5,188 nucleotides of DNA from Methylophilaceae bacterium UBA6140 (lineage in GTDB: Bacteria > Pseudomonadota > Gammaproteobacteria > Burkholderiales > Methylophilaceae), in the NCBI GenBank assembly GCA_002423265.1, contig DIVE01000081.1, positions 8,017 to 13,204 on the forward strand. Direction: 5' to 3'. Positions within the stretch are counted from its first letter, which is position 1, and each line of letters starts with the position of its first letter. The notes under the pieces were generated by a model. That model was not told where the DNA came from. It saw only the letters and a list, made by a program, of their open reading frames with translations, and made no database searches. A program made the position numbers and the translations under genes. Of the stretch, positions 1-5,188 are shown one piece after another.

Positions 1-54
1 CTGGTGGTCGGGTTTATCTATGAATGGATGAAGGGCGCCCTGGAGTGGGAGTAA
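1..54 (+). CDS. nuoA: NADH-quinone oxidoreductase subunit A, C-terminal end only
   Basis: Only the last 17 codons and the TAA stop (52-54) lie in the window; the 5' part is upstream. The visible peptide, LVVGFIYEWMKGALEWE, matches the conserved NuoA tail (VGFIYEWxKGALEW), the end of the third membrane helix and its short C-terminal extension. NuoA is a small membrane subunit of complex I next to the quinone entry region. Its stop is 12 bp from the nuoB start, as expected for the first two genes of a nuo operon. The call rests on the tail motif together with nuoB immediately downstream. Confidence 0.93.
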   Translation: MVVGFIYEWMKGALEWE

Positions 55-66
55 GGTAATCAAGCC

Positions 67-543
67 ATGAGCATCGAAGGCATACTGGAAAAAGGTTTTG
101 TAACGACCACCCTGGATACGGTGATCAATTACACGCGTACAGGGTCCTTGTGGCCGATGACCTTCGGGCTGGCGTGTTGTGCGGTGGAAATGATGCATGC
201 CGGCGCTTCGCGCTACGATCTTGACCGTTTCGGCATCGTCTTTCGCCCCAGTCCGCGTCAGTCTGATGTCATGATCGTCGCCGGAACGCTGGTGAACAAA
301 ATGGCCCCTGCGCTGCGCAAGGTCTACGACCAGATGGCCGAGCCGCGATGGGTCATTTCCATGGGTTCCTGCGCCAACGGCGGCGGCTACTACCATTATT
401 CCTATGCCGTGGTTCGCGGCTGCGACCGCATCGTGCCGGTCGATGTGTATGTGCCCGGATGCCCGCCCACTGCGGAAGCCCTGCTCTACGGCATCATTCA
501 GCTGCAAAACAAGATTAAACGTACCAATACGATTGCGCGATAG
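67..543 (+). CDS. nuoB: NADH-quinone oxidoreductase subunit B (cluster N2 subunit)
   Basis: This 158-residue protein is full length for a betaproteobacterial NuoB. It is the peripheral-arm subunit that holds [4Fe-4S] cluster N2, the last cluster before quinone. All four ligands are visible: the tandem Cys37-Cys38 in [10 protein letters not shown], Cys102 in [15 protein letters not shown], and Cys132 in [14 protein letters not shown]. The stretch [25 protein letters not shown] (about 49-75) is the conserved region facing NuoD and the quinone channel. The ATG at 67 is preceded by TAAGGT (52-57, 9-base spacer), and the MSIEG start is typical of the family. It lies between nuoA and nuoC with gaps of 12 and 13 bp, consistent with one transcript. 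Nothing suggests damage. Confidence 0.98.
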   Translation: MSIEGILEKGFVTTTLDTVINYTRTGSLWPMTFGLACCAVEMMHAGASRYDLDRFGIVFRPSPRQSDVMIVAGTLVNKMAPALRKVYDQMAEPRWVISMGSCANGGGYYHYSYAVVRGCDRIVPVDVYVPGCPPTAEALLYGIIQLQNKIKRTNTIAR

Positions 544-556
544 GTAAAGGAACATC

Positions 557-1153
557 ATGAGCGCGCGACTGGAAAAACTCTCCCAAGATATCAGGCTGGC
601 ACTAGGTGAAAAACTGGCCACGCTGAAAACGCATGTCGGTGAAATCACGATCGAAGTCAAGGCCGCAGACCTGCTGGAGGCCTGTCTCCTCCTCCGCGAT
701 GCACCGGAGCTCAAGTTCGAGCAATTGATCGATTTGTGCGGCGTCGATTATGTCGAGTACGGCGACGGTGCCTGGACGGGTCAGCGCTATGCCGTTGTTT
801 ATCATCTGCTTTCCGTCAGCCTCAATCAGCGCGTTCGCTTGCGTGTGTTTGCCGAAGATGAGGATTTCCCGGTGCTGCCTACCGTGATCAATCTCTGGCC
901 GGGTGCCAACTGGTTCGAGCGCGAGGCTTTCGATCTTTACGGCATCATGTTCGACGGTCATCCGGATCTGCGCCGACTGCTCACCGATTACGGTTTTGTC
1001 GGCCATCCGTTCCGCAAGGATTTCCCGATGATCGGCAACGTTGAAATGCGTTACGACCCGGATCAGCAGCGCGTGATTTATCAGCCAGTGTCCATCGAAT
1101 TGCGCAATAACGTGCCGCGGATTATCCGCGACGAAGGATTCCATCATGGGTGA
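557..1153 (+). CDS. nuoC: NADH-quinone oxidoreductase subunit C (30 kDa)
   Basis: This 198-residue protein is about the usual length of a stand-alone NuoC. It carries no cofactor and packs against NuoD in the connecting arm. The 30-kDa-subunit signature is clear at about residues 119-157: [14 protein letters not shown], then [14 protein letters not shown] and GHPFRKDFP. It is followed by the usual [16 protein letters not shown]. The start at 557 has a strong ribosome site, AAAGGA (546-551), 5 bases upstream. The gene ends ...FHHG with TGA at 1151-1153. Its last codons hold a second Shine-Dalgarno-like GAAGGA (1133-1138) and an ATG at 1146. That arrangement would suit a downstream gene overlapping nuoC by 8 bases, yet nuoD now starts 303 bp later. 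The left arm of an inverted-repeat element begins at about 1150, so the stop codon may be partly supplied by the insertion. Confidence 0.97.
   Translation: MSARLEKLSQDIRLALGEKLATLKTHVGEITIEVKAADLLEACLLLRDAPELKFEQLIDLCGVDYVEYGDGAWTGQRYAVVYHLLSVSLNQRVRLRVFAEDEDFPVLPTVINLWPGANWFEREAFDLYGIMFDGHPDLRRLLTDYGFVGHPFRKDFPMIGNVEMRYDPDQQRVIYQPVSIELRNNVPRIIRDEGFHHG
1133..1138 (+). promoter_or_regulatory. Shine-Dalgarno-like site inside the nuoC end, possible relic of the nuoD ribosome site
   Basis: GAAGGA lies 7 bases before ATG 1146, ideal spacing, but that ATG opens only a 63-codon frame running into the insertion. The most economical explanation is that this was the ribosome site of nuoD when nuoD overlapped nuoC. 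This is inference; only the motif and spacing are seen directly. Confidence 0.45.
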
Positions 1154-1337
1154 TTTCACTTTGCATTCACGCAAATACGGCGTTGTCGGCGCTTGCCGTA
1201 CTACATGTACTGTAGCTCCGGCAGTAACGCTGCCTTCGGCAGCATTAGCCTGCACTGAAACTGCAGTTTTCTTCGCGCCTTCGCCTTGTCTTTCCGCGAA
1301 TGCAAAGCGAAATTATGTAGGAGTGTTGCATGGCTGA
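1146..1337 (+). CDS. Small ORF bridging nuoC to the duplicated nuoD start (63 codons, doubtful)
   Basis: The frame opens at ATG 1146, overlapping the last 8 bases of nuoC, and closes with TGA at 1335-1337, overlapping the ATG at 1330 by 8 bases. It has a good ribosome site (GAAGGA, 1133-1138). The product resembles no family I know. It is rich in Ala, Thr and Cys, has no clear membrane segment or domain, and is composed mostly of the inverted-repeat element. A folded protein is unlikely. If translated, its role would more likely be to carry ribosomes across the insertion (translational coupling) than to supply a product. It could equally be a chance open frame, since 63 codons without a stop is not rare. 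Confidence 0.2.
   Translation: MGDFTLHSRKYGVVGACRTTCTVAPAVTLPSAALACTETAVFFAPSPCLSANAKRNYVGVLHG
1150..1316 (+). mobile_element. MITE-like inverted-repeat element at the nuoC end
   Basis: Two arms, 1150-1182 and 1282-1316, are imperfect reverse complements. Bases 1153-1171 pair with 1295-1313 at 17 of 19 positions, including ten in a row (1159-1168 with 1298-1307). Pairing continues inward as AAA 1173-1175 with TTT 1291-1293, and GGCG 1179-1182 with CGCC 1282-1285. The element is about 167 bp, has no transposase, and contains a smaller hairpin unit (1213-1259) plus the palindrome TACATGTA (1202-1209). Size, inverted arms and lack of coding capacity fit a miniature non-autonomous element. I see no clean target-site duplication, and the exact ends are uncertain. 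As RNA it would fold into one long stem-loop between nuoC and nuoD. The strand is nominal. Confidence 0.55.
1213..1259 (+). repeat. Hairpin repeat unit, copy 1
   Basis: This 47-bp unit runs from TAGCTCCG to CACTGAA. Its stem is GGC (1220-1222) with GCC (1248-1250), an AG bulge, TAA (1225-1227) with TTA (1245-1247), a C-A mismatch, then GCTGCC (1229-1234) with GGCAGC (1238-1243) around a TTC loop. It lies in the centre of the larger inverted-repeat element. ACTGTAG (1209-1215) and CTGCAGT (1261-1267) could form an outer helix. It matches the unit at 1362-1407 at about 37 of 47 aligned positions, and the stem differences are compensatory. A REP-like family is possible: on the reverse strand a GCAG tetranucleotide precedes the stem. 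No known repeat family is recognised with certainty. Confidence 0.75.
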
Positions 1338-1362
1338 GATCAGAAATTACACAATGAATTTT
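1316..1362 (+). pseudogene. Duplicated nuoD ribosome site and first 11 codons
   Basis: Bases 1330-1362 encode [11 protein letters not shown], identical to residues 1-11 of the real NuoD at 1457. The DNA differs at six positions in five codons (ATC/ATT, AGA/CGC, AAT/AAC, ACA/ACG, AAT/AAC), and every change is silent. Upstream TGTAGGAGTG resembles TGTAGCAGGGGTG before the real start, so the duplication probably includes the ribosome site. AGGAGT (1319-1324) with a 5-base spacer is a better Shine-Dalgarno than the one before real nuoD. After codon 11 the frame leaves NuoD and enters a hairpin repeat, so no NuoD is made from here. The codons are more AT-rich than nuoD itself, hinting that this piece came from a diverged homologue. 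Confidence 0.85.
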
Positions 1363-1464
1363 AGCTCCGACATAACGCCTGCTTCGCAGGCATTAGTCTC
1401 CACTGAAGTTCATCGTCAGACAGGTTGCAGATGTGTTGTAGCAGGGGTGAAGACGCATGGCTGA
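1330..1464 (+). CDS. Putative 44-residue leader ORF starting with the NuoD N-terminus
   Basis: The frame starts at the duplicated nuoD ATG, reads [11 protein letters not shown] and then continues through the hairpin unit as unrelated sequence ending ...GVKTHG. The TGA at 1462-1464 overlaps the real nuoD start (ATG 1457-1459) by 8 bases. A strong AGGAGT ribosome site precedes it. Its position suits a leader whose termination delivers ribosomes to nuoD, whose own site is weaker. The peptide has no recognised domain. Translation is likely from the signals seen; function is inference, and it may simply be debris of the duplication. Confidence 0.35.
   Translation: MAEIRNYTMNFSSDITPASQALVSTEVHRQTGCRCVVAGVKTHG
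1351..1416 (+). promoter_or_regulatory. Extended stem-loop upstream of nuoD with an alternative pairing partner
   Basis: Bases 1351-1364 pair with 1403-1416 at 13 of 14 positions, counting G-U pairs and with one C-A mismatch. The hairpin unit (1369-1398) sits inside this outer helix. The same 3' strand, 1403-1416, can instead pair with nuoD codons 8-12 at 1478-1491: 11 Watson-Crick pairs in a row (1406-1416 with 1478-1488), then two G-U pairs and one C-G. The two folds are mutually exclusive. The second encloses the nuoD ribosome site and start in a loop and ties up early codons. Regulation is a hypothesis; the complementarity is directly visible. Confidence 0.4.
1362..1407 (+). repeat. Hairpin repeat unit, copy 2
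   Basis: This 46-bp unit runs from TAGCTCCG to CACTGAA, like copy 1. Its stem is GAC (1369-1371) with GTC (1396-1398), an A bulge, TAA (1373-1375) with TTA (1393-1395), a C-A mismatch, and GCCTGC (1377-1382) with GCAGGC (1386-1391) around a TTC loop. Relative to copy 1 the inner stem changes on both strands, and GGC/GCC becomes GAC/GTC, with every pair kept. On the reverse strand a GGAG tetranucleotide precedes the stem, as in some REP elements. It begins exactly where the duplicated nuoD reading frame stops matching NuoD. Confidence 0.75.
1443..1450 (+). promoter_or_regulatory. Ribosome binding site of nuoD
   Basis: AGGGGTGA lies 6 bases before ATG 1457. It is a moderate Shine-Dalgarno, weaker than the AGGAGT in front of the duplicated start at 1330. 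The start at 1457 is fixed by the conserved MAEIRNYT(M/L)[12 protein letters not shown]-terminus. Confidence 0.6.
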
Positions 1465-2710
1465 GATTCGCAACTACACGATGAACTTTGGCCCGCAGCA
1501 TCCGGCGGCGCACGGGGTTTTGCGTCTGGTGCTGGAGCTGGACGGCGAGGTCATTCAGCGCGCCGATCCCCATATCGGTCTGTTGCATCGCGCAACCGAA
1601 AAGCTGGCCGAAAACCGTACTTATCTGCAGTCCGTGCCTTATATGGATCGTCTCGATTATGTCTCGATGATGGCCAACGAGCATGCCTATGTGATGGCGA
1701 TCGAGAAGCTGCTCGGTCTCGAAGTGCCGGTCCGTGCCCAGTATATCCGCGTCATGTTCGACGAAATTACCCGTGTGCTGAACCACTTGCTCTGGCTCGG
1801 CGCCCATGCGCTGGACGTCGGCGCGATGACGGTTTTCCTCTACGCTTTCCGCGAGCGTGAGGATTTGTTCGATGTCTATGAGGCCGTTTCCGGCGCACGT
1901 ATGCATGCGGCCTATTACCGCCCCGGTGGCGTTTATCGCGATCTGCCCGACCGCATGCCGCAGTACGAGGTTTCGAAGATTCACAACCAGAAGGACATCA
2001 ATCGTCTGAACGAGAATCGTCAGGGCTCGGTTCTTGATTTCATCGAGGATTTCACCAACCGCTTTCCGAAGTATGTCGATGAATATGAGACCCTGTTGAC
2101 CGATAACCGTATCTGGAAGCAGCGCACGGTCGGCATTGGTGTCGTGACGCCTGAGCGTGCCTTGGCATTGGGTCTCAGCGGGCCCATGCTGCGCGGCTCC
2201 GGCTTTGCCTGGGATCTGCGCAAACAGCAGCCCTACGAAGTCTATGACAAGATGGATTTCGACATCCCGGTTGGCGTTAATGGCGATTGCTACGACCGTT
2301 ATCTGGTGCGTATCGAGGAATTCCGTCAATCCAACCGCATTATCAAGCAATGTGTGGACTGGCTGCGCAAGAATCCGGGCCCGGTCATCAGCGATAATCA
2401 CAAGATCGCGCCGCCATCGCGTGAAAACATGAAGCAGGACATGGAATCCATGATCCATCACTTCAAGTTGTTTACCGAAGGCTTTCATGTGCCGGCTGGC
2501 GAAGCCTATGCGGCCGTCGAGCATCCCAAGGGCGAGTTCGGTATCTACATGATTTCGGATGGCGCCAACAAGCCGTACCGCCTCAAGATTCGTGCACCAG
2601 GCTTCCCGCATCTGGCTGCGCTGGATGAAATGACGCGTGGCCACATGATTGCCGACCTGGTCGCGATCATCGGCACCCAAGACATCGTATTCGGTGAGAT
2701 AGATCGATAA
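1457..2710 (+). CDS. nuoD: NADH-quinone oxidoreductase subunit D (49 kDa, quinone site)
   Basis: This 417-residue protein is the normal full length for a separate NuoD. It is related to [NiFe]-hydrogenase large subunits and, with NuoB, forms the quinone-reduction chamber. [14 protein letters not shown] (11-24) contains His15 and His19; His19 aligns with the quinone-site histidine of other species. [14 protein letters not shown] holds Tyr68, which aligns with the quinone-binding tyrosine (Tyr87 in Thermus Nqo4). Later landmarks are [10 protein letters not shown] (41-50), [15 protein letters not shown] in the middle, and the C-terminus [12 protein letters not shown], where the final Arg is conserved. 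The hydrogenase NiFe cysteines are absent, as expected. The gene is intact despite the duplicated start and repeats in front of it. Its expression may now depend on the inserted leader. It is followed by nuoE after 3 bp. Confidence 0.98.
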   Translation: MAEIRNYTMNFGPQHPAAHGVLRLVLELDGEVIQRADPHIGLLHRATEKLAENRTYLQSVPYMDRLDYVSMMANEHAYVMAIEKLLGLEVPVRAQYIRVMFDEITRVLNHLLWLGAHALDVGAMTVFLYAFREREDLFDVYEAVSGARMHAAYYRPGGVYRDLPDRMPQYEVSKIHNQKDINRLNENRQGSVLDFIEDFTNRFPKYVDEYETLLTDNRIWKQRTVGIGVVTPERALALGLSGPMLRGSGFAWDLRKQQPYEVYDKMDFDIPVGVNGDCYDRYLVRIEEFRQSNRIIKQCVDWLRKNPGPVISDNHKIAPPSRENMKQDMESMIHHFKLFTEGFHVPAGEAYAAVEHPKGEFGIYMISDGANKPYRLKIRAPGFPHLAALDEMTRGHMIADLVAIIGTQDIVFGEIDR

Positions 2711-2713
2711 ATT

Positions 2714-3187
2714 ATGTTATCCCAGGAATCCCTAGACAAGATTGAGTACGAACTGACCAAATACCCTGCCGACAGACGTCAGGCGGCAGTGATGTCTGCA
2801 TTGCGTATCGCGCAGACGGAAAAGGGCTGGTTGTCGAAAGAGACCATTGCCTTCGTCGCTGATTATCTGGGTATCCCGGCCATAGCTGCGCTGGAAGTGG
2901 CCACCTTTTACAACATGTATGACCTGGAGCCGGTGGGTAAGTACAAGATCACGGTCTGTACCAATATTTCCTGCATGTTGCGTGATTCCGACCAGATCGT
3001 TGAGCATCTGCAGAAAAAGCTCGGTATCGGCTTCAATGAAACCACGGCTGACGGCAAATTCACCCTGAAGGAAGGCGAATGCATGGGTTGCTGCGGCGGC
3101 GCGCCTTTGATGCACATCAACAACACACGCATGTGCGAGTGCCTTACGCCTGCCGGGGTCGATGAGATTCTGCAGGAGCTGAAATAA
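2714..3187 (+). CDS. nuoE: NADH-quinone oxidoreductase subunit E (24 kDa, cluster N1a)
   Basis: This 157-residue thioredoxin-like ferredoxin subunit is of usual length. It carries the [2Fe-2S] cluster N1a, close to FMN in NuoF. The four ligands are visible as Cys82 and Cys87 (VCTNISCML) and Cys123 and Cys127 ([11 protein letters not shown]). The N-terminal helical part contains the family motif [19 protein letters not shown], then EVATFYNMY (61-69). The start at 2714 lies 3 bp after nuoD. I see no good Shine-Dalgarno (GGTGAG at 2693-2698 is too far), so translation is probably coupled to nuoD. Its stop overlaps the nuoF start by one base (TAATG). Confidence 0.97.
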   Translation: MLSQESLDKIEYELTKYPADRRQAAVMSALRIAQTEKGWLSKETIAFVADYLGIPAIAALEVATFYNMYDLEPVGKYKITVCTNISCMLRDSDQIVEHLQKKLGIGFNETTADGKFTLKEGECMGCCGGAPLMHINNTRMCECLTPAGVDEILQELK

Positions 3188-4488
3188 TGACAGCGCTTTT
3201 GCACAATCTGGAACAACAGACACTGGTCTGCCTGCGCACAGTGACCGAGCCGAATCCGGCCGGGCTGGCGACTTACATCAAGCTGGGCGGATACGGGCAG
3301 TTGAAGCGTATCGTCACGGAAAAGCTCAAGCCCACCGACATTATCAGCCAGGTCAAGCTTTCCGGTTTGCGCGGCCGTGGCGGCGCCGGATTTCCGACCG
3401 GGCTCAAGTGGAGCTTCATGCCGCGCTATTTCGACGGCATCAAGTACCTCGTCTGCAATACCGACGAAGGCGAACCGGGCACCTTCAAGGACAGGGACAT
3501 TATCCGCTACAACCCGCACCAGCTGATCGAGGGCATGGCGATTGCCGCCTATACACTGGGCGCGCGCGTTGGGTACAACTATATCCACGGCGAAATCTGG
3601 CAGGATTACGAGATCTTCGAAGCGGCACTGGCCGAAGCGCGCAAGGCCGGCTTTATCGGCGAGAATCTGTTCGGCACAGATTTCAGCTTCGATCTTTATG
3701 CAGTACACGGCTATGGCGCTTACATCTGCGGTGAAGAAACCGCGCTGATCGAATCGATCGAGGGCAAAAAAGGCCAGCCGCGCTTCAAGCCGCCGTTCCC
3801 GGCCAGCTATGGCGTTTTCGGCAAGCCGACCACGGTCAACAACACCGAATCCTTCACTTCCATTCCGTGGATTCTGCAGCACGGCGGCCAGGCGTTTCAG
3901 GAACTCGGTGTTGCCAACTCGGGCGGCAGCAAGATTTTCTCGGTTTCCGGCCATGTCGAAAAACCCGGTAACTACGAAGTGAAAATGGGCACGCCATTCA
4001 CCGAGCTGCTGGAAATGGCAGGCGGCATATGGAAAGGCCGCAAACTGAAAGCGGTGATTCCCGGTGGTCCCTCTACGGCGGTGATGCCGGCTGAAGCGAT
4101 AATGGGCGCCAACATGGATTACGACAGCCTGTCCAAGGCCGGTTCCAGCCTTGGCGCCGGTTCGGTCATCGTCATGGACGAGACCACCTGCATGGTCAAG
4201 GCGCTGAAGCGCTTGTCCTATTTCTTTTATGAAGAATCCTGCGGTCAGTGCACGCCGTGCCGTGAAGGCACGGGATGGTTGTACCGCGTGATCAAGCGCA
4301 TTGTCGACGGTCAGGGCCGTATGGAAGACCTCGATCTGCTGACCGATGTCAGCGGCAATATTTCGGGCCGCACCATCTGCGCGCTTGGCGATGCGGCGGC
4401 CACGCCCGTGTTGAGCTTCATCAAGCATTTCCGGCCAGAGTTCGAATACTACATTCAGCATGGCAAGAGTATGGTGGACGGTAAATAA
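3187..4488 (+). CDS. nuoF: NADH-quinone oxidoreductase subunit F (51 kDa, NADH/FMN site)
   Basis: This 433-residue protein oxidises NADH and is full length. The FMN and NADH fold is marked by the glycine-rich [15 protein letters not shown] (61-75), [15 protein letters not shown] (90-104) and [19 protein letters not shown] (175-193). The [4Fe-4S] N3 ligands are Cys352, Cys355 and Cys358 in [11 protein letters not shown], plus Cys398 in GRTICALGD. An SLBB-type segment around 248-300 ([15 protein letters not shown]) lies between them. AGGAG at 3174-3178 gives an 8-base spacer to ATG 3187, and the TAATG overlap couples it to nuoE. Codon use matches its neighbours and no lesion is seen. Confidence 0.98.
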   Translation: MTALLHNLEQQTLVCLRTVTEPNPAGLATYIKLGGYGQLKRIVTEKLKPTDIISQVKLSGLRGRGGAGFPTGLKWSFMPRYFDGIKYLVCNTDEGEPGTFKDRDIIRYNPHQLIEGMAIAAYTLGARVGYNYIHGEIWQDYEIFEAALAEARKAGFIGENLFGTDFSFDLYAVHGYGAYICGEETALIESIEGKKGQPRFKPPFPASYGVFGKPTTVNNTESFTSIPWILQHGGQAFQELGVANSGGSKIFSVSGHVEKPGNYEVKMGTPFTELLEMAGGIWKGRKLKAVIPGGPSTAVMPAEAIMGANMDYDSLSKAGSSLGAGSVIVMDETTCMVKALKRLSYFFYEESCGQCTPCREGTGWLYRVIKRIVDGQGRMEDLDLLTDVSGNISGRTICALGDAAATPVLSFIKHFRPEFEYYIQHGKSMVDGK

Positions 4489-4490
4489 AC

Positions 4491-5188
4491 ATGTTGAATA
4501 TTGAAATTGACGGAAAGCCGGTAGAAGTCGAGCACGGCACCACGATCATCGATGCCGCAGACAAGCTCGGCGTCGAGATTCCTCGCTTCTGTTACCACAA
4601 GAAACTTTCAGTAGCTGCAAACTGCCGCATGTGTCTGGTTCAGGTGGAGAAATTCAACAAGCCGTTACCGGCCTGTGCGACGCCTGTGGCCGATGGCATG
4701 AAGATATTTACCCGCTCCAAGGCGGCGATCGAAGCGCAGAAGAGTGTCATGGAATTTCTGCTGATCAACCATCCGCTCGATTGTCCGATCTGCGATCAGG
4801 GCGGTGAGTGTGATCTGCAGGATATCGCCATGGCCTACGGCGCGCCGGCTTCGCGTTACACCGAAGAAAAGCGCGTGGTACTGAACAAGAATATCGGCCC
4901 CTTGATTTCTACCGACATGACCCGCTGCATCCAGTGCACGCGCTGCGTTCGTTTCCTCAAGGAAGTCGGCGGCATGATGGAGCTGGGCCTGGTCAATCGT
5001 GGCGAGCATGCCGAGATTACGGCCTATGTCGACAAGAGTGTGGATTCGGAACTCTCCGGCAACATCATTGACCTCTGCCCGGTCGGTGCGTTGACCAGCA
5101 AACCGTTCCGCTATTCCGCCCGCAGCTGGGAGCTGACGCGCAGACCGTCGATCGCGCAGCACGACGGGCTCGGTTCGCACATCGAAGT
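4491..5188 (+). CDS. nuoG: NADH-quinone oxidoreductase subunit G, N-terminal part (open at window edge)
   Basis: 232 codons are present, without a stop, to the end of the window; the rest of this large subunit lies downstream. NuoG relays electrons from NuoF/E towards NuoI. The N-terminal ferredoxin domain has [2Fe-2S] N1b ligands Cys34, Cys45, Cys48 and Cys62. Next comes the His-Cys3 [4Fe-4S] N5 site: His94, Cys98, Cys101 and Cys107 in NHPLDCPICDQGGECDLQ. The N4 ligands follow: Cys146, Cys149 and Cys152 (TRCIQCTRCVRF) and Cys196 (DLCPVGALTSKPF). The window ends as the molybdopterin-oxidoreductase-like domain begins (RSWELTRRPSI). The ATG is 2 bp after the nuoF stop. Only a weak GGACGG lies upstream, so coupling to nuoF is likely. 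Confidence 0.97.
   Translation, partial: MLNIEIDGKPVEVEHGTTIIDAADKLGVEIPRFCYHKKLSVAANCRMCLVQVEKFNKPLPACATPVADGMKIFTRSKAAIEAQKSVMEFLLINHPLDCPICDQGGECDLQDIAMAYGAPASRYTEEKRVVLNKNIGPLISTDMTRCIQCTRCVRFLKEVGGMMELGLVNRGEHAEITAYVDKSVDSELSGNIIDLCPVGALTSKPFRYSARSWELTRRPSIAQHDGLGSHIE

Larger units (their letters stand above)
1154..1456. other. 303-bp composite insertion region between nuoC and nuoD
   Basis: This gap is far larger than any other junction in the operon (-1 to 13 bp). It contains, in order: most of an inverted-repeat element, a hairpin unit inside it, a Shine-Dalgarno site with a duplicated nuoD start, a second related hairpin unit, a short inverted nuoD fragment, and a GC-neutral stretch (1417-1442) in which I see nothing specific. 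There is no gene of recognisable function. I see no intrinsic terminator, since no stem is followed directly by a U-run, and no convincing promoter. Read-through from nuoC into nuoD therefore appears possible. Confidence 0.8.

Noticed and set aside
1229..1270. Rho-independent terminator between nuoC and nuoD
   Set aside because: The stem at 1229-1243 is followed by CATTAGCC, not a U-run; TTTT at 1267-1270 is too distant. A terminator would also cut off nuoD-G.
1213..1407. Integron attC sites
   Set aside because: The hairpins have bulges reminiscent of attC, but no proper RYYYAAC/GTTRRRY core pair frames them, the units are too short, and there is no cassette gene or integrase.
1213..1407. 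CRISPR array
   Set aside because: There are only two diverged, palindromic copies with non-spacer sequence between them and no cas genes.
1330..1464. Frameshifted or broken nuoD
   Set aside because: The complete 417-residue NuoD starts at 1457 with all conserved motifs; the upstream copy is an extra partial duplicate, not the gene itself.
1330..1489. Diversity-generating retroelement template/variable repeat pair
   Set aside because: The two copies differ at T/C, A/C and A/G sites and only silently. Adenine-specific, residue-changing variation is absent, and no reverse transcriptase is present in the window.
2908..4461. Long reverse-strand open frame opposite nuoE/nuoF (517 codons), and a similar one opposite nuoD (1361-2680)
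   Set aside because: Both translate to low-complexity, family-less sequence antiparallel to strongly conserved nuo genes; they are codon-bias shadows.

Overview
The window is a stretch of a respiratory complex I (NADH:quinone oxidoreductase) operon, all on the + strand, in the order nuoA (last 17 codons), nuoB, nuoC, nuoD, nuoE, nuoF, nuoG (first 232 codons). NuoC and NuoD are separate proteins, not the NuoCD fusion of enterobacteria. The NuoB, NuoD and NuoE N-termini look betaproteobacterial; Nitrosomonadales or a neighbouring order is my best guess, made from memory of the families and not from a search. Codon choice is moderately GC-rich.

Layout. 1-54 nuoA end; 67-543 nuoB; 557-1153 nuoC; 1154-1456 an unusually long gap; 1457-2710 nuoD; 2714-3187 nuoE; 3187-4488 nuoF; 4491-5188 nuoG, open at the window edge. 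Every other junction in the operon is -1 to 13 bp. All subunits keep their cluster or quinone ligands, so the complex looks functional. NuoE, F and G form the NADH-oxidising arm (FMN and the first Fe-S clusters). NuoB, C and D form the connecting arm that passes electrons through cluster N2 to quinone. NuoA belongs to the membrane arm.

The interesting part is the 303-bp nuoC-nuoD gap, which looks like a layered insertion scar. (i) An imperfect inverted-repeat element spans about 1150-1316 and starts inside the nuoC stop region. (ii) Two related, diverged hairpin units (1213-1259 and 1362-1407) keep their base pairing through compensatory changes. (iii) A second nuoD start (1330-1362) encodes the same first 11 residues as the real one, with six nucleotide differences that are all silent. 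(iv) A short inverted copy of nuoD codons 8-11 (1406-1416) can pair with either the decoy start or the real start. (v) The motif ATGGSTGA, an 8-base start/stop overlap, occurs at 1146, 1330 and 1457, so nuoC, two small ORFs and nuoD form an unbroken chain of overlapping frames.

My reading (inference): nuoC and nuoD once overlapped by 8 bases, small non-autonomous elements inserted at or near that junction, and the nuoD start was duplicated so that an intact nuoD survived. Whether the small ORFs and alternative hairpins now tune nuoD translation is untested.
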